Below are positions 45,305 to 54,429 of a DNA stretch of 64,000 nucleotides, one piece after another (the first letter of the stretch is position 1; each line of letters opens with the position of its first letter). This stretch comes from Hymenobacter qilianensis (GTDB taxonomy: Bacteria > Bacteroidota > Bacteroidia > Cytophagales > Hymenobacteraceae). The translations under genes were made by a program, and so were the position numbers. The DNA is taken from positions 4,366,501 through 4,430,500 of the forward strand of contig NZ_CP060784.1 in assembly GCF_014489555.1 (NCBI RefSeq), read 5' to 3'. The notes below the pieces were generated by a model, which did no database searches, had not been told where the DNA came from, and saw nothing but the letters and a program-made list of their open reading frames with translations.

Positions 45305-46000
45305 TTACTTTTTAGGCTGTAATGGTCGCATTTCCATGTCCACAATGTGGAAATTAAATGGCGTTTGCAGCGCATAAATGATGGTATCGGCAATATCCTG
45401 GGGCTGCATCATATGCTCATTGGCATCGGTGCCGGGGATATCGTCGAAGAAATTGGTTCGCACCGAGCCCGGATACAGGCAGGTGACTTTGATACCATCG
45501 TTGCGCACTTCCTTAAACAACGACTGCGAAAAGCCGCGCACAGCAAACTTGGATGCGCAGTAGCCCGCCATTTTTTCAATGCCCGTAGTTCCGGCAATAG
45601 ATGAGATGTTCACGATATGGCCTATTTGCTGGCGCTTCATGGCAGGCAACACGGCCTGGCAGCAGTAAAAGGTACCGTGTACATTGGTATCAAACATCAT
45701 ATGCCAGTCATCAGCCGAGAAGCCATCTACCGGACCAGCAATGCCTAAGCCAGCATTGTTCACGAGCACATGCACCTCAGCGCCGAGTTGCTTGATTGTA
45801 TTGGCAAACGCAACCTGCACACTGGCTTGCTTGCGCACATCGCACTCAAAAAAATGGAAGTGTTCGTGCTTCAGATCCTTCGGGCGGGTGCGCCCCCAGC
45901 CGGCTACAATAGCGCCCTTGGCCAGCAATGCCTGCGCTGTGGCCAGGCCAATGCCTTTGCTGACGCCCGTTAGAATAGCTACCTTGCCGGTCAGGTCCAT
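45305..46000 (-). CDS. SDR family NAD(P)-dependent oxidoreductase
   Basis: 231 residues of the classical short-chain dehydrogenase: cofactor loop TGVSKGIG, NNAG, NISS with catalytic Ser, then YCASK with Tyr and Lys, and a PGSVRT segment. Substrate unknown. Start ATG 45998-46000; the longer frame to 46120 is rejected since it overlaps the divergent lipoprotein gene. Divergent from it with only nine bases between starts. Confidence 0.85.
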   Translation of the reverse strand: MDLTGKVAILTGVSKGIGLATAQALLAKGAIVAGWGRTRPKDLKHEHFHFFECDVRKQASVQVAFANTIKQLGAEVHVLVNNAGLGIAGPVDGFSADDWHMMFDTNVHGTFYCCQAVLPAMKRQQIGHIVNISSIAGTTGIEKMAGYCASKFAVRGFSQSLFKEVRNDGIKVTCLYPGSVRTNFFDDIPGTDANEHMMQPQDIADTIIYALQTPFNFHIVDMEMRPLQPKK

Positions 46001-46009
46001 AGTTTGGTG

Positions 46010-46801
46010 ATGTTGCGAGTGAATAGTTGGTTGCAAGTTAGCTGCCCGCCGCGGCTTTTTCGCAGTTGGGTAAGTCTGCTGGTGCTGATGTCGTGGCTTT
46101 CGGGCTGCGCCAAGGATCACGAAGGCGATTGTTTTAAAAGCACGGGCAGCATCGTAACTGAACGCCGGGCGCTGCCACCCTTTCAGGACCTAGTCACCTA
46201 CACCAACGTTGATGTGACGCTGGTGCAGGATACTACGCTGGCTGAACCTTACGCCGAGGTGCGCACCGGCAAAAATTTGCAGGAGGATATTGAGCTTCAG
46301 GTAGAAGATGGCCGGCTTACCGTTCGTAATACGAGCCGCTGCAACTGGGTGCGCCGCTACGACACGCCCCGCGAAGTAATCCTGCACGTAGCCAGTATCC
46401 ACGACGTAGCCTTGCTGGGCGCTGGCAGCATCCGCACGGCCGGCAACTTCCGGGTCAGCACCGTTTTCTTTCACCTCGTAGGTGCCGGCGACTACGACCT
46501 CGACCTTACCAGCGACATTGTGTATCTGGATATGTACGAGTTAGGCGATGTGCGCCTGCGCGGTGCGGCCGATGAGCTAAGCCTGATTGTGGGCGGGCTT
46601 GGCTCGGTGCGAGCCACCGACTTACAAACCAAGCGCTGCTTTTTTGAGCTTACCCGCAGCAGCGACGGATCAGCTTACGTCAGGGCTTCCGACGTTGTGG
46701 GAGGCACCCATTCCGGCACCGGCACGCTTTACTATAGTGGCAATCCGGCTGCCACCGACATCCGGGTAACCGGCAAGGGCAAGGTAGTAGAGGTCAATTA
46801 A
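46010..46801 (+). CDS. DUF2807 (GIN domain) lipoprotein
   Basis: About 263 residues. Signal segment and lipobox SWLSGC (Cys at about 32); then a right-handed beta-helix-like GIN region with repeated short strands (VILHVASIHDVALLGAGSIRT, YLDMYELGDVRLRGAADEL). Likely envelope-anchored; function unknown. ATG 46010 chosen over TTG 46004. A second DUF2807 protein occurs at 61.9 kb. Confidence 0.8.
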   Translation: MLRVNSWLQVSCPPRLFRSWVSLLVLMSWLSGCAKDHEGDCFKSTGSIVTERRALPPFQDLVTYTNVDVTLVQDTTLAEPYAEVRTGKNLQEDIELQVEDGRLTVRNTSRCNWVRRYDTPREVILHVASIHDVALLGAGSIRTAGNFRVSTVFFHLVGAGDYDLDLTSDIVYLDMYELGDVRLRGAADELSLIVGGLGSVRATDLQTKRCFFELTRSSDGSAYVRASDVVGGTHSGTGTLYYSGNPAATDIRVTGKGKVVEVN

Positions 46802-46823
46802 CAATTGGCTTACCAGCCGCTGG

Positions 46824-47536
46824 CTAAATATCGCCTAGCTGCGGCCGAATCAACAGCTCCTCCACTACTGCCTGCGGCGACAAGGTGTAAGCTCCGAAAA
46901 TGGCCTCAGCTACGTCTTCGGCCTTAATAAAGCGCTCGGGGGGCAAATCGGCGCCTTCCCAGCTAGCCGTAAGTGTAGCCCCCGGCAACACAGCCGTCAC
47001 CCGGATACTCTGCTCTTTCAGCTCTTCGCGCAAGGCTTTCGTCAGGCCAAGCAAGGCAAACTTCGCTACGCTGTACGCGCCACCGCTGGGGTATGCCCGC
47101 AAACTGGCCACCGAGCACATCGTGAAAATATGCCCCCACCGTGCGCTAACATGCTGGGCAGCAAGGCGCGGGTTACATCATAGGTGCTATACAGGTTCAC
47201 CTCGATCATGTGGCGCAGCACCGATCCATCCTCGGTGTCATCTTGGAGGCGGCCGGGCGTAAAGGCTCCGATATTATTTACCAACACCTCAATTTTGCCC
47301 CCCAGAGCCAGCACGAAATCGGTGAAGCGGCGGGCTTCGTCGGGTTGGCTCAGGTCGGCGGAAAGCGTATAGAGCTCACTGCCCGGAATTGCCTGCTCTA
47401 TATCAGTGGCGAGCGTAAGCAAATCGGCGGTAGAGCGGGCGCAGGTGACGACCGCAAAGCCAGCCTGCGCAAAGCGCATGACCACAGCCCGCCCAATTCC
47501 CTTCGTTCCTCCGGTAACAATGATATATTTTTTCAT
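46824..47536 (-). CDS. SDR family oxidoreductase (one frameshift)
   Basis: 237 residues once the five-C run 47133-47137 is read as six. Cofactor loop TGGTKGIG, NNIG, catalytic CSVAS... YSVAK spanning the corrected region, and a C-terminal LRPQLGDI. The two halves lie in different frames in the printed sequence. Reaction unknown. Divergent from the MlaE-like gene. Confidence 0.8.
47133..47137 (-). other. Frameshift site (-1) in C run
   Basis: Five C in AATATGCCCCCACC; six join both SDR halves through GGGHIFTMCSVASLRAYP. Confidence 0.85.
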
Positions 47537-47652
47537 TCCTTTACTTGTTGAGTTCGTTTTTACGTAGGGTTACCAAACACGGGCCGAGCATCGCTGTGGC
47601 GTAGCTGTTTGCTCTGCAAGTTCCTGTATTTCTCCCTTCCTTCTTCCGCTTT

Positions 47653-48384
47653 ATGGTCAAAAACTTCGGCGAGTTTCTGCTTTTCATTCAAAGTATGGTC
47701 ACGCGGACCGAGCGCCTCAAAACGCTTTGGCAGCGCACCCTCGAAGAGTCCGTAATTATTGGCTTCGACTCGGTTTTCATTGTCGCTATTGTAAGTGCGT
47801 TTATTGGCGCTGTTACGTGCGTTCAAATTTCCTATAACCTGGTTAGCCCGCTCATTCCGAAATCGACCATCGGGTTTATGGTGCGCGAAATGACCATCCT
47901 GGAACTGGCGCCTACCATCACCAGCATTGTGCTGGCCGGTAAAGTTGGCTCCAGCATTGCGGGTGGCTTGGGCACGATGCGCATCACCGAGCAGGTAGCA
48001 GCCCTAGAGGTAATGGGCATCAACTCAGCTTCTTACTTAGTACTTCCCCGTATTGTGGCGGCCATTCTCATGTTCCCGCTGCTGGTTATTCTGGCTATGG
48101 CGCTTTCTATTTTGGGCGGATACCTAGCTGGTACGCTCACCGGCGCTATCTCAGCTCAGGAATATATCGAAGGTCTCCGCACCGATTTTATTCCTTACAA
48201 CATCGCCTTCGCCTTGATCAAATCGGTTGTATTTGCCTTCCTAGTGTCGGCTATTTCATCGTACAAAGGCTACTTCACGACGGGCGGCGCACTGGAAGTA
48301 GGAGCAGCCAGCACTGGTGCCGTAAACAACTCAATTATTGCAATCCTGATAGCCGACTTCGTGTTAGCAGCGCTGCTTTTGTAA
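47653..48384 (+). CDS. mlaE: MlaE-type ABC transporter permease
   Basis: 243 residues with about five helices; VREMTILELAPTITSIVLAGKVGSSIAGGLGTMRITEQVAALEVMG is the strongly conserved MlaE core. Part of the Mla/Tgt2-like system that moves phospholipids between the two membranes. Followed 90 bases later by the matching ATPase. Confidence 0.88.
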   Translation: MVKNFGEFLLFIQSMVTRTERLKTLWQRTLEESVIIGFDSVFIVAIVSAFIGAVTCVQISYNLVSPLIPKSTIGFMVREMTILELAPTITSIVLAGKVGSSIAGGLGTMRITEQVAALEVMGINSASYLVLPRIVAAILMFPLLVILAMALSILGGYLAGTLTGAISAQEYIEGLRTDFIPYNIAFALIKSVVFAFLVSAISSYKGYFTTGGALEVGAASTGAVNNSIIAILIADFVLAALLL

Positions 48385-48473
48385 AGCAGTAGGTTGGGCA
48401 TAGGCTGGCAACATAAAGCCCCTCTCCCGATTGCTCCGCTCTAACCTCTTCCCCTATTATCTGTTTTGAACTC

Positions 48474-49283
48474 ATGATTGAAATTCATAACGTCCAGAAA
48501 TCCTTTAATGGCAACCAAGTGCTGAAGGGTATCACCTGCACGTTTGAGACGGGCAAATGCAACCTGTTGCTGGGTGGCTCAGGTACTGGCAAAAGCGTGC
48601 TGCTACAATGTATTGTAGGTCTTATGCAGCCCGACATTGGCAGCATAACTTACGATGGCAGCGTGTTTACCAACAACAAGGTGCAGATCAGGCAGGAGAT
48701 CCGGCGCAAGATCGGGATGCTGTTTCAGGGCTCGGCTTTGTTCGACTCCATGACGGTGTACGAAAACATCGAGTTTCCTCTCAAGATGCTGACGCCTGAG
48801 ATGACCAGGGAAGAGCGCCGCGACCGGGTGGAGTTTTGCCTGAAGCGGGTAGGCCTTGAAAACGCGGGCAACAAAATGCCCGCCGAAATCAGCGGCGGCA
48901 TGAAGAAACGTGTGGGTATTGCCCGCGCCATTGCACCCAACTGTACTTACCTCTTCTGCGACGAACCCAACTCCGGCCTCGATCCGCTCACCAGCCTCAA
49001 GATTGACGAGCTGATTCACGAAATCACCCACGAGTACAACATCACCACTGCCATCATCACCCACGATATGAACTCGGTGATTGAAATTGGCGACCACATC
49101 ATCTTTTTGCATAAAGGCCAAAAGCTGTGGGATGGTACCAAGGAAGAAATCCTGAACGCTCAAGTACCTGAACTGAAAGAATTTATCTTCAGCAGCAGCT
49201 TGGTGCGAGCCGCCAAAAAAGTGGACGACGAATCGGAAGGAGGCCTTGCAGCCATTACAGAAGGCGAATCAACCAGCGCTTAA
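48474..49283 (+). CDS. mlaF: MlaF-type ABC transporter ATPase
   Basis: 269 residues: Walker A GGSGTGKSVLL, Q-loop FQGSALFDSMTVYENIEFPL (typical Mla), signature ISGGMKKRVGIARAI, Walker B LFCDEPNSGLDP, H-loop ITHDM. Pairs with the permease just upstream for lipid transport. The C-terminal 20 residues are acidic and Ser-rich. Ends at a strong terminator. No mlaD-like gene follows in this window. Confidence 0.88.
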   Translation: MIEIHNVQKSFNGNQVLKGITCTFETGKCNLLLGGSGTGKSVLLQCIVGLMQPDIGSITYDGSVFTNNKVQIRQEIRRKIGMLFQGSALFDSMTVYENIEFPLKMLTPEMTREERRDRVEFCLKRVGLENAGNKMPAEISGGMKKRVGIARAIAPNCTYLFCDEPNSGLDPLTSLKIDELIHEITHEYNITTAIITHDMNSVIEIGDHIIFLHKGQKLWDGTKEEILNAQVPELKEFIFSSSLVRAAKKVDDESEGGLAAITEGESTSA

Positions 49284-49302
49284 CTCTGGGTTTCTCTTCC
49301 AC

Positions 49303-49340
49303 AAAAAAAGCCCCCAGACTATTCTCTGGGGGGCTTTTTT
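49303..49340. terminator. Intrinsic terminator, probably bidirectional
   Basis: AAAAAAAGCCCCCAGA and TCTGGGGGGCTTTTTT around CTATTC. Ends mlaF and the opposing DinB-like gene. Confidence 0.9.
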
Positions 49341-49352
49341 ATTCAATCTGTG

Positions 49353-49889
49353 CTACGCATTCTGGTCACGCAGGCCTGTCAGGTGGGCCAAGTGGTGCTG
49401 GCCGTGCCAGGCATAGAGCGCCAAGGCTTGATCCAAGGTATAATCCCGATCGTTGCCGGGATGATAAAAAGTGTGCTGCCATTGCGCTTCCGTCAGGTGG
49501 TGAAGCAACACGGTCCAGCGGATATGTAAAGCCTCCAGCAGCGTCAAGGATACGGTGATAGGTGTTGCCTCTATATCGGGGAGTTCAGCCCAGGCATGCT
49601 CGTCGTAGGGCCGCACGGTGGGCCGTTCCTCGGTGAGAGCCAAGCGGAAACGCGTGTAGCTGTTGATGTGCGAATCGGCCAGATGGTGAATGACCTGGCG
49701 GCCCGTCCAGCCACCGGGCCTATACGGCTCTAAGAGCCGGACGCCGCCTATTTCGCGCGCCACAGTATTAAGCTGGACCGGCAGCTCAGCTATCTGCTGA
49801 ATAAAAGTCGCGCGCTCAGGGGCGGAAAGCGGGCTCGCGGGCAGCGTCGGCTGACCGATTGGGTAGCGAAGATCAGGGCTGGGGGGCAT
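49353..49889 (-). CDS. DinB/YfiT-like putative metal-dependent hydrolase
   Basis: 178 residues, mostly helical: WTGRQVIHHLADSHINSYTRF and YAWHGQHHLAHL give the three metal-binding histidines of the YfiT/BstA branch of the DinB four-helix family. Role is unclear; often bacillithiol- or metal-linked transferase activity. Start ATG 49887-49889 lies inside a copy of the iterated motif (AAAATGCCCCCCAG). Confidence 0.8.
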   Translation of the reverse strand: MPPSPDLRYPIGQPTLPASPLSAPERATFIQQIAELPVQLNTVAREIGGVRLLEPYRPGGWTGRQVIHHLADSHINSYTRFRLALTEERPTVRPYDEHAWAELPDIEATPITVSLTLLEALHIRWTVLLHHLTEAQWQHTFYHPGNDRDYTLDQALALYAWHGQHHLAHLTGLRDQNA

Positions 49890-49920
49890 TTTCAACTGGT
49901 TGAGTGGAAGGATAGGGCAC

Positions 49921-49950
49921 AAAAAAAGCCTTCCATACAAGGAAGGCTTT
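49921..49950 (-). terminator. Intrinsic terminator
   Basis: AAAGCCTTCC pairs with GGAAGGCTTT around ATACAA, followed on the minus strand by a T-run. Ends the BFN-domain gene. Confidence 0.85.
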
Positions 49951-49970
49951 CTTTCTAACATGACCAAAAC

Positions 49971-50597
49971 TTAGCCGTTACGCTTATTAAGCTCATCGCG
50001 GATTTTGGCCGCTTTTTCGTAATCTTCTTTTTCGAGGGCCTGAGCCAGCATCTTGGTCAGCTCATCCAGCGACACCTGACCGCTCGGGTCGCGGGGGCTG
50101 GGCGCCGATGCCGGAGTGCCGCCATTGTCCTCGTCATCGTCGTCCTCGTCATCATCGTCCGAAGCATCTTCGGCGTTTTCATCAAGGTCGCTCAGGATGA
50201 TACCAGCTTCGCTCAGCACGCTTTCCACGGTAAAGATCGGAACCCCGAACCGCAGGCCGATAGCAATGGCGTCACTGGGCCGCGCGTCTATTTCGAAGGT
50301 CGTGGCCCCATCGGAGCACACAATTTTGGAGTAGAATACGCCTTCCTTCAAATCCGAAATCATCACTTCGATGATGGCCACATGCACGTGCTCGGCAAAC
50401 GACTTGAACAAGTCGTGCGTCAGCGGACGGTTGGGACTTATTTTTTCTATTTGAATAGCAATGCTCTGCGCCTCAAACATGCCAATGATGATAGGCAACC
50501 GACGGTTGCCCGTTTTTTCACCCAGAATAAGAGCGAAAGAACCCGATTGGGATTGGCTGGATGAGAGGCCGAGGATTTCGAGCTGAATTTTCTTCAC
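49971..50597 (-). CDS. Bifunctional nuclease (BFN/DUF151) domain protein with UVR motif
   Basis: 208 residues. BFN domain about 1-130 (LALILGEKTGNRRLPIIIGMFEAQSIA, DARPSDAIAIGLRFGVPIF). A strongly acidic linker of Asp and Glu follows about 140-160 (DDEDDDDEDN), then a UvrB/UvrC-like helical motif (LTKMLAQALEKEDYEKAAKIRDEL). The family has reported nuclease activity on RNA and DNA. Intact. Confidence 0.88.
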   Translation of the reverse strand: MKKIQLEILGLSSSQSQSGSFALILGEKTGNRRLPIIIGMFEAQSIAIQIEKISPNRPLTHDLFKSFAEHVHVAIIEVMISDLKEGVFYSKIVCSDGATTFEIDARPSDAIAIGLRFGVPIFTVESVLSEAGIILSDLDENAEDASDDDDEDDDDEDNGGTPASAPSPRDPSGQVSLDELTKMLAQALEKEDYEKAAKIRDELNKRNG

Positions 50598-50715
50598 AAG
50601 CGATTAAGCTGATTTTAGGTGTGTCGATTCGCGTTTATTAAACTAGTAATCAATAAGTTAATGCCATAAATAAAAACAAAAGCATCAACCTATCAAAACT
50701 CAATTTAGCAACGCA

Positions 50716-51693
50716 TTAATTCAACTCTTTAACGGCCTGAGTTAATTTCGGTAGTACGTCGAATACGTCGCCAACGATGCCATAATCAGCCGCTTTAAAA
50801 AACGGAGCTTCTGGATCTTTGTTGATGACGACGATAACTTTCGACGAGTTTACGCCAGCCAAGTGCTGAATGGCGCCCGAAATACCGCAGGCAATATACA
50901 AGTTCGGCGACACCGTGATACCCGTCTGGCCAACGTGCTCGTGGTGAGGACGCCAATCGACGTCGGATACCGGCTTGGAGCAGGCAGTAGCTGCGCCCAG
51001 TGCTTTGGCTAAGTCTTCAATCAGATTCCAATTCTCTGGGCCTTTCATACCGCGGCCACCAGATACAACCTTATCAGCTTCGGGCAACAGAATACCACCA
51101 GCTTGCTCTTGCATGATCACCTGCTTTGGAGCATCGGCGAAGTCAGTGTCGGTGAGCTGGGCAGAGAACTGCTCCACAGTGGCGGTTTGGCCAGCATTGT
51201 GCAGAGGCTCCATCGAGTTTTTCTTGACCGCAATAATTTTTCGCTCGCCACTTAGAATAACGTCGGAGAAAGCCTTGCCGGAATACGCCCCGCGCTTCAC
51301 TACAAATTGCCCCCCATCCATCTTGGGAAGCTCTACTACGTTGGTAGCCAAGCTGGCTTGCAGGCGCACCGATAAGCGCGAACCAACAGCCGCTCCAATG
51401 TTGGAGTTAGCCAGTACAATTATCTGCGCGCTTTCCTGCTGGGCTGCCGCAGCAATCAGCTTGGTGTAAGCGCCGTTTACGAAATCCTTGAGGCGGGAAT
51501 CGTTATCGTATAATACTTTGCTGATGCCTTGCTCACCAAGGGTGGCAAGGTTGGTCTCGGTAGCCTCGCCCACGGCCACAGCCGTAGCCGTAGTGCCAAG
51601 CATTTGGGCTACCTGGCTTCCGTAGGAAGCTACTTCCAGCGAGGACTTTTTCACCTCACCGTTATCACACTCAACTACAATTAGAACAGACAT
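50716..51693 (-). CDS. etfA: Electron transfer flavoprotein alpha subunit
   Basis: 325 residues. The N-terminal domain starts MSVLIVVECDNGEVKKSSLE; the C-terminal FAD domain has VVSGGRGMKGPENW, GAATACSKPVSD and GQTGITVSPNLYIACGISGAIQHLAG, plus NKDPEAPFFKAADYGIVGD. With etfB it shuttles electrons from acyl-CoA and other dehydrogenases to the quinone pool. Follows etfB by about 100 bases. Confidence 0.96.
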   Translation of the reverse strand: MSVLIVVECDNGEVKKSSLEVASYGSQVAQMLGTTATAVAVGEATETNLATLGEQGISKVLYDNDSRLKDFVNGAYTKLIAAAAQQESAQIIVLANSNIGAAVGSRLSVRLQASLATNVVELPKMDGGQFVVKRGAYSGKAFSDVILSGERKIIAVKKNSMEPLHNAGQTATVEQFSAQLTDTDFADAPKQVIMQEQAGGILLPEADKVVSGGRGMKGPENWNLIEDLAKALGAATACSKPVSDVDWRPHHEHVGQTGITVSPNLYIACGISGAIQHLAGVNSSKVIVVINKDPEAPFFKAADYGIVGDVFDVLPKLTQAVKELN

Positions 51694-51794
51694 TTATTTA
51701 GACATAAGAAGTGAAGTACAAGAAATGAGATGTTTACTAGAGAAGCTTGATATCAGCAGCATGTGCTTTGTGGTTCTCTAACCTCAATCCTGTA

Positions 51795-52532
51795 TTAAAT
51801 TACTTTGGCTTCGTTGCGCAGCAGTTTGATCAGGTCGCCGGCCGATTCGGCGGGAATAAGCTTAACACCCTGCTTCTTGGGGGGCAAAGCGAACTCGGTA
51901 ACCTGGGTGCGGGCAGCTTCGCCGGTAGGCTCTACTACTTTCAAGGGCTTGGTCCGGGCCGTCATGATACCACGCATGTTAGGAATGCGGGGCTCGCACA
52001 TGGGCTCCTGACACGAAACAACGAAAGGCGTAGCCACCTCCACTATTTCTTTGCCACCTTCAATCTCACGCTCCAGCGTGGCGGTGTTGCCTTCAACATC
52101 AAGCTTGATGGCCGGCGCTACGGTCGGAATGCCGAGCAGCTCGCCCACCATGCCATGCACTTGAAAGCCGTTGTAATCAATGCTTTCCTTACCCATCAAG
52201 ATGATGTCATAGCCACCTTCTTTAACGGCAGCGGCAATTTGCTGAGCCACGAAAAAAGCGTCGGTGGGCTTGGCATTCACGCGGATAGCGTCGTCGGCAC
52301 CAATGGCCAGGGCCTTACGGATATTGGGTTCCGTATCGGCTTCGCCTACGTTGAGCACCGTCACATTGCCGCCCAGCTTTTCCTTTAACTCAATGGCGCG
52401 GGTGAGGGCATATTCATCCCAAGGATTAATTACAAACTGCACCCCAGCCTTGTTGAGCTCCTTATTATCAGGAGTAAAGGCAATCTTGGTGGTCGTGTCG
52501 GGCACGTTGCTGATACAAACGAGAAACTTCAT
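51795..52532 (-). CDS. etfB: Electron transfer flavoprotein beta subunit
   Basis: 245 residues: MKFLVCISNVPDTTTKIAF start, VINPWDEYALTRAIELKEKLGG (the strand and adenine-binding region), DIILMGKESIDYN, and VVSCQEPMCEPRIPNMRGIMTARTKPL. Binds AMP and forms the heterodimer with EtfA. A TATCTTCG box 51 bases upstream is back to back with the promoter of the TPR gene. Confidence 0.96.
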   Translation of the reverse strand: MKFLVCISNVPDTTTKIAFTPDNKELNKAGVQFVINPWDEYALTRAIELKEKLGGNVTVLNVGEADTEPNIRKALAIGADDAIRVNAKPTDAFFVAQQIAAAVKEGGYDIILMGKESIDYNGFQVHGMVGELLGIPTVAPAIKLDVEGNTATLEREIEGGKEIVEVATPFVVSCQEPMCEPRIPNMRGIMTARTKPLKVVEPTGEAARTQVTEFALPPKKQGVKLIPAESAGDLIKLLRNEAKVI

Positions 52533-52572
52533 CGAAGGTGCTTATATGGACGAATAACTACGGGAAAGCCCC

Positions 52573-52580
52573 TAATTTCG
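52573..52580 (+). promoter_or_regulatory. Putative -7 promoter box TAATTTCG
   Basis: Close match to TAnnTTTG, 27 bases before the TPR gene. Confidence 0.5.
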
Positions 52581-52582
52581 GG

Positions 52583-52590
52583 CGAAGATA
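52583..52590 (-). promoter_or_regulatory. Putative -7 promoter box TATCTTCG for etfB
   Basis: Close match on the minus strand. Only two bases separate it from the opposite-strand box, so the two promoters overlap face to face. Confidence 0.5.
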
Positions 52591-52607
52591 CAGAAAACTC
52601 CTGCCCT

Positions 52608-52946
52608 ATGGAAACCTCACCCAGCCGTTTACAGCAACTCTTGGCCTTCTACGCCGATGACCCCAACGACGCATTTACGATCTATGCGCTGGCCACCGAA
52701 TATCGAGCAACAGAGCCACTGCTAGCTATGAAATATTATCAAACGCTGCTGGAAGAGCACCCCGACTACGTGGGGACTTACTACCATGCGGGCAAGCTGC
52801 TGGAGCAACTAGAAAAGCCCGAAGAGGCCGAAAAAGTTTACCGCCTAGGGTTGCAGGTGAGTCGTAAAGCTGGTCAGATGCACGCCGCTAGTGAGCTTCA
52901 ACAGGCGCTGAATCAGCTACTGGGCCTAGATTACGAAGACGAGTAA
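52608..52946 (+). CDS. Small tetratricopeptide repeat protein
   Basis: 112 residues: DDPNDAFTIYALATEYRATEPLLAMKYYQTLLEEHPDYVGTYYHAGKLLEQLEKPEEAEKVYRLGL contains two to three TPR-type helix pairs. No signal peptide, so cytoplasmic. Partner unknown. Divergent from etfB; convergent with the B12-binding gene. Confidence 0.8.
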   Translation: METSPSRLQQLLAFYADDPNDAFTIYALATEYRATEPLLAMKYYQTLLEEHPDYVGTYYHAGKLLEQLEKPEEAEKVYRLGLQVSRKAGQMHAASELQQALNQLLGLDYEDE

Positions 52947-52956
52947 AGCCATTAGC

Positions 52957-54033
52957 TTACTTATTTTGCACTAGCGCACGAGCCGCTTCCACGGCTACCC
53001 GGGCATTGGGCGCATAGGCATCAGCCCCGATTGTGCGCCACAACGTAGGATCGGCATTGAATGGCGCCCCTCCTACCATCACCGACACCTGGCTGGCGCC
53101 AATTGTATACTGTTTGGCGTTGATGAGCTGGCGCAGAATGTTCACATGGTGAGGCATGGAAGCGCCAAGCACGAGCAAATTGGCTTTAAACCCGACAACC
53201 GCCTTCCAGATATCATCGGTTGGGGTGTTGGCGCCTAAGAAGTAGGGCGTCCAGCCATCAAATTCCAGGAAGTCAGACACCATACGCACCGGCATACTGT
53301 GCAAATCGCTGGACACGGTAGTAGCCACGAAACGGAAGCCATTGGGAGCAGGTGCCTGCAAATATGGGTGGAGCATAGCCATGGCCAGCTCGGTGGCGGC
53401 GGTGCAATAGTGCTCTTGGGCAACAGTGATTTCGCCCCTGTGCCAACGCGAGCCCACTTCCCACTGCACAGGCATAAATACATGCTCGTAGATAAGGCGC
53501 ACATCAATACCTTCTTTAGCTTCTTTTCGGAGTAAGCTGATAGCTTCGGCGCGCTGTCCAGCCAAGAGATTTGACAAGTACGCATCAGCAAGCGCTTTCA
53601 AAGGTGCCTCTTGGGAAGAATCAACTGGCGGGGAAGGCTCAGCTACTATCACTGGGTGCTCCAGCTCTTTAAAAGCTGCGCTCAGATAGCCCGCTGCGGC
53701 TATATACTCCGCGATGGGTAAGCGCTGGGCCAGAACCTGCTTGAGGGCCGTCAGCTGCTGAGTCAGCATCTGGTCGTGGGCCTCGTCGGCTGGATGGTGC
53801 CGGGAATGAAACAAATGCGCCTCAAATAAGCCGGCACTGTTCATCAAAATGGCGTTGGCCAAAGCATTAAGATGGCCTTGCATCTCTTGTTCGAGTGCTC
53901 GGCGGCTTTCTTCACTTCCCCCACAGTAGTCTACGTCCGGCGACAACTGACAATAAAGTACTGCAGCCTCCTCAGTTATGCTCTCGGCCTGTTGATAAAT
54001 GGTTTCGGCCGTACGTTGCTGTTTTACATTCAT
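52957..54033 (-). CDS. Stand-alone cobalamin B12-binding domain protein (photoreceptor-like)
   Basis: 358 residues. The first about 120 residues are a helical region with no known DNA-binding motif. Residues about 145-225 match the four-helix B12-binding cap, and W197-(nine residues)-E207-H208 matches the Wx9EH pattern described for light-sensing B12 domains of the CarH/LitR group. A Rossmann-like B12 domain follows, with SDLHSMPVRM (His 245 as possible lower axial ligand) and LLVLGASMPHH. No MerR helix-turn-helix is present, so if it senses light it must act through a partner. Intact. Confidence 0.78.
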   Translation of the reverse strand: MNVKQQRTAETIYQQAESITEEAAVLYCQLSPDVDYCGGSEESRRALEQEMQGHLNALANAILMNSAGLFEAHLFHSRHHPADEAHDQMLTQQLTALKQVLAQRLPIAEYIAAAGYLSAAFKELEHPVIVAEPSPPVDSSQEAPLKALADAYLSNLLAGQRAEAISLLRKEAKEGIDVRLIYEHVFMPVQWEVGSRWHRGEITVAQEHYCTAATELAMAMLHPYLQAPAPNGFRFVATTVSSDLHSMPVRMVSDFLEFDGWTPYFLGANTPTDDIWKAVVGFKANLLVLGASMPHHVNILRQLINAKQYTIGASQVSVMVGGAPFNADPTLWRTIGADAYAPNARVAVEAARALVQNK

Positions 54034-54429
54034 TGCTACTTTCCCATTGCTGCCATCATAACACTACCGCGCAGTTTATCTTCTCAACCGCTATATACTT
54101 CTAATAGAATCTATTGTGTAGGGAAAGGGCACTAAAGCTACTTCGTGCTTTTACTGTGAACTAGGCTGGCTGGTTTCACTTATTGCGTTTTCATTCGTCA
54201 TTTAATGACGAGCTTGTGTTTCGTATAAAATTCAGCGCCTCAACATCATTTAGTAGAGAATAAAGCGAGCTCAGCTTTTCACAAAATAGCGTTTATCTCA
54301 CTGGGGGGCTTTTTTATTCCCTTATTACCGCCAACCATTGTAGAGCTAGCATCTTTGTCCAAACGGTAACGGCGGTATCGTCCGTTCGTGGCGCTGAACT
54401 TTCTCTGGTAGTCTCGTGTCAGAGGGGGC
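54034..54429. other. Intergenic region with one unpaired half-terminator
   Basis: About 400 bases. It holds only CTGGGGGGCTTTTTTATT at 54301-54317, without the matching GCCCCCAG arm nearby. No gene, RNA or clear promoter box is seen. Confidence 0.5.

Noticed and set aside
46004..46006. TTG 46004 as start of the DUF2807 lipoprotein
   Set aside because: ATG 46010 is in frame two codons later and leaves a normal signal peptide.
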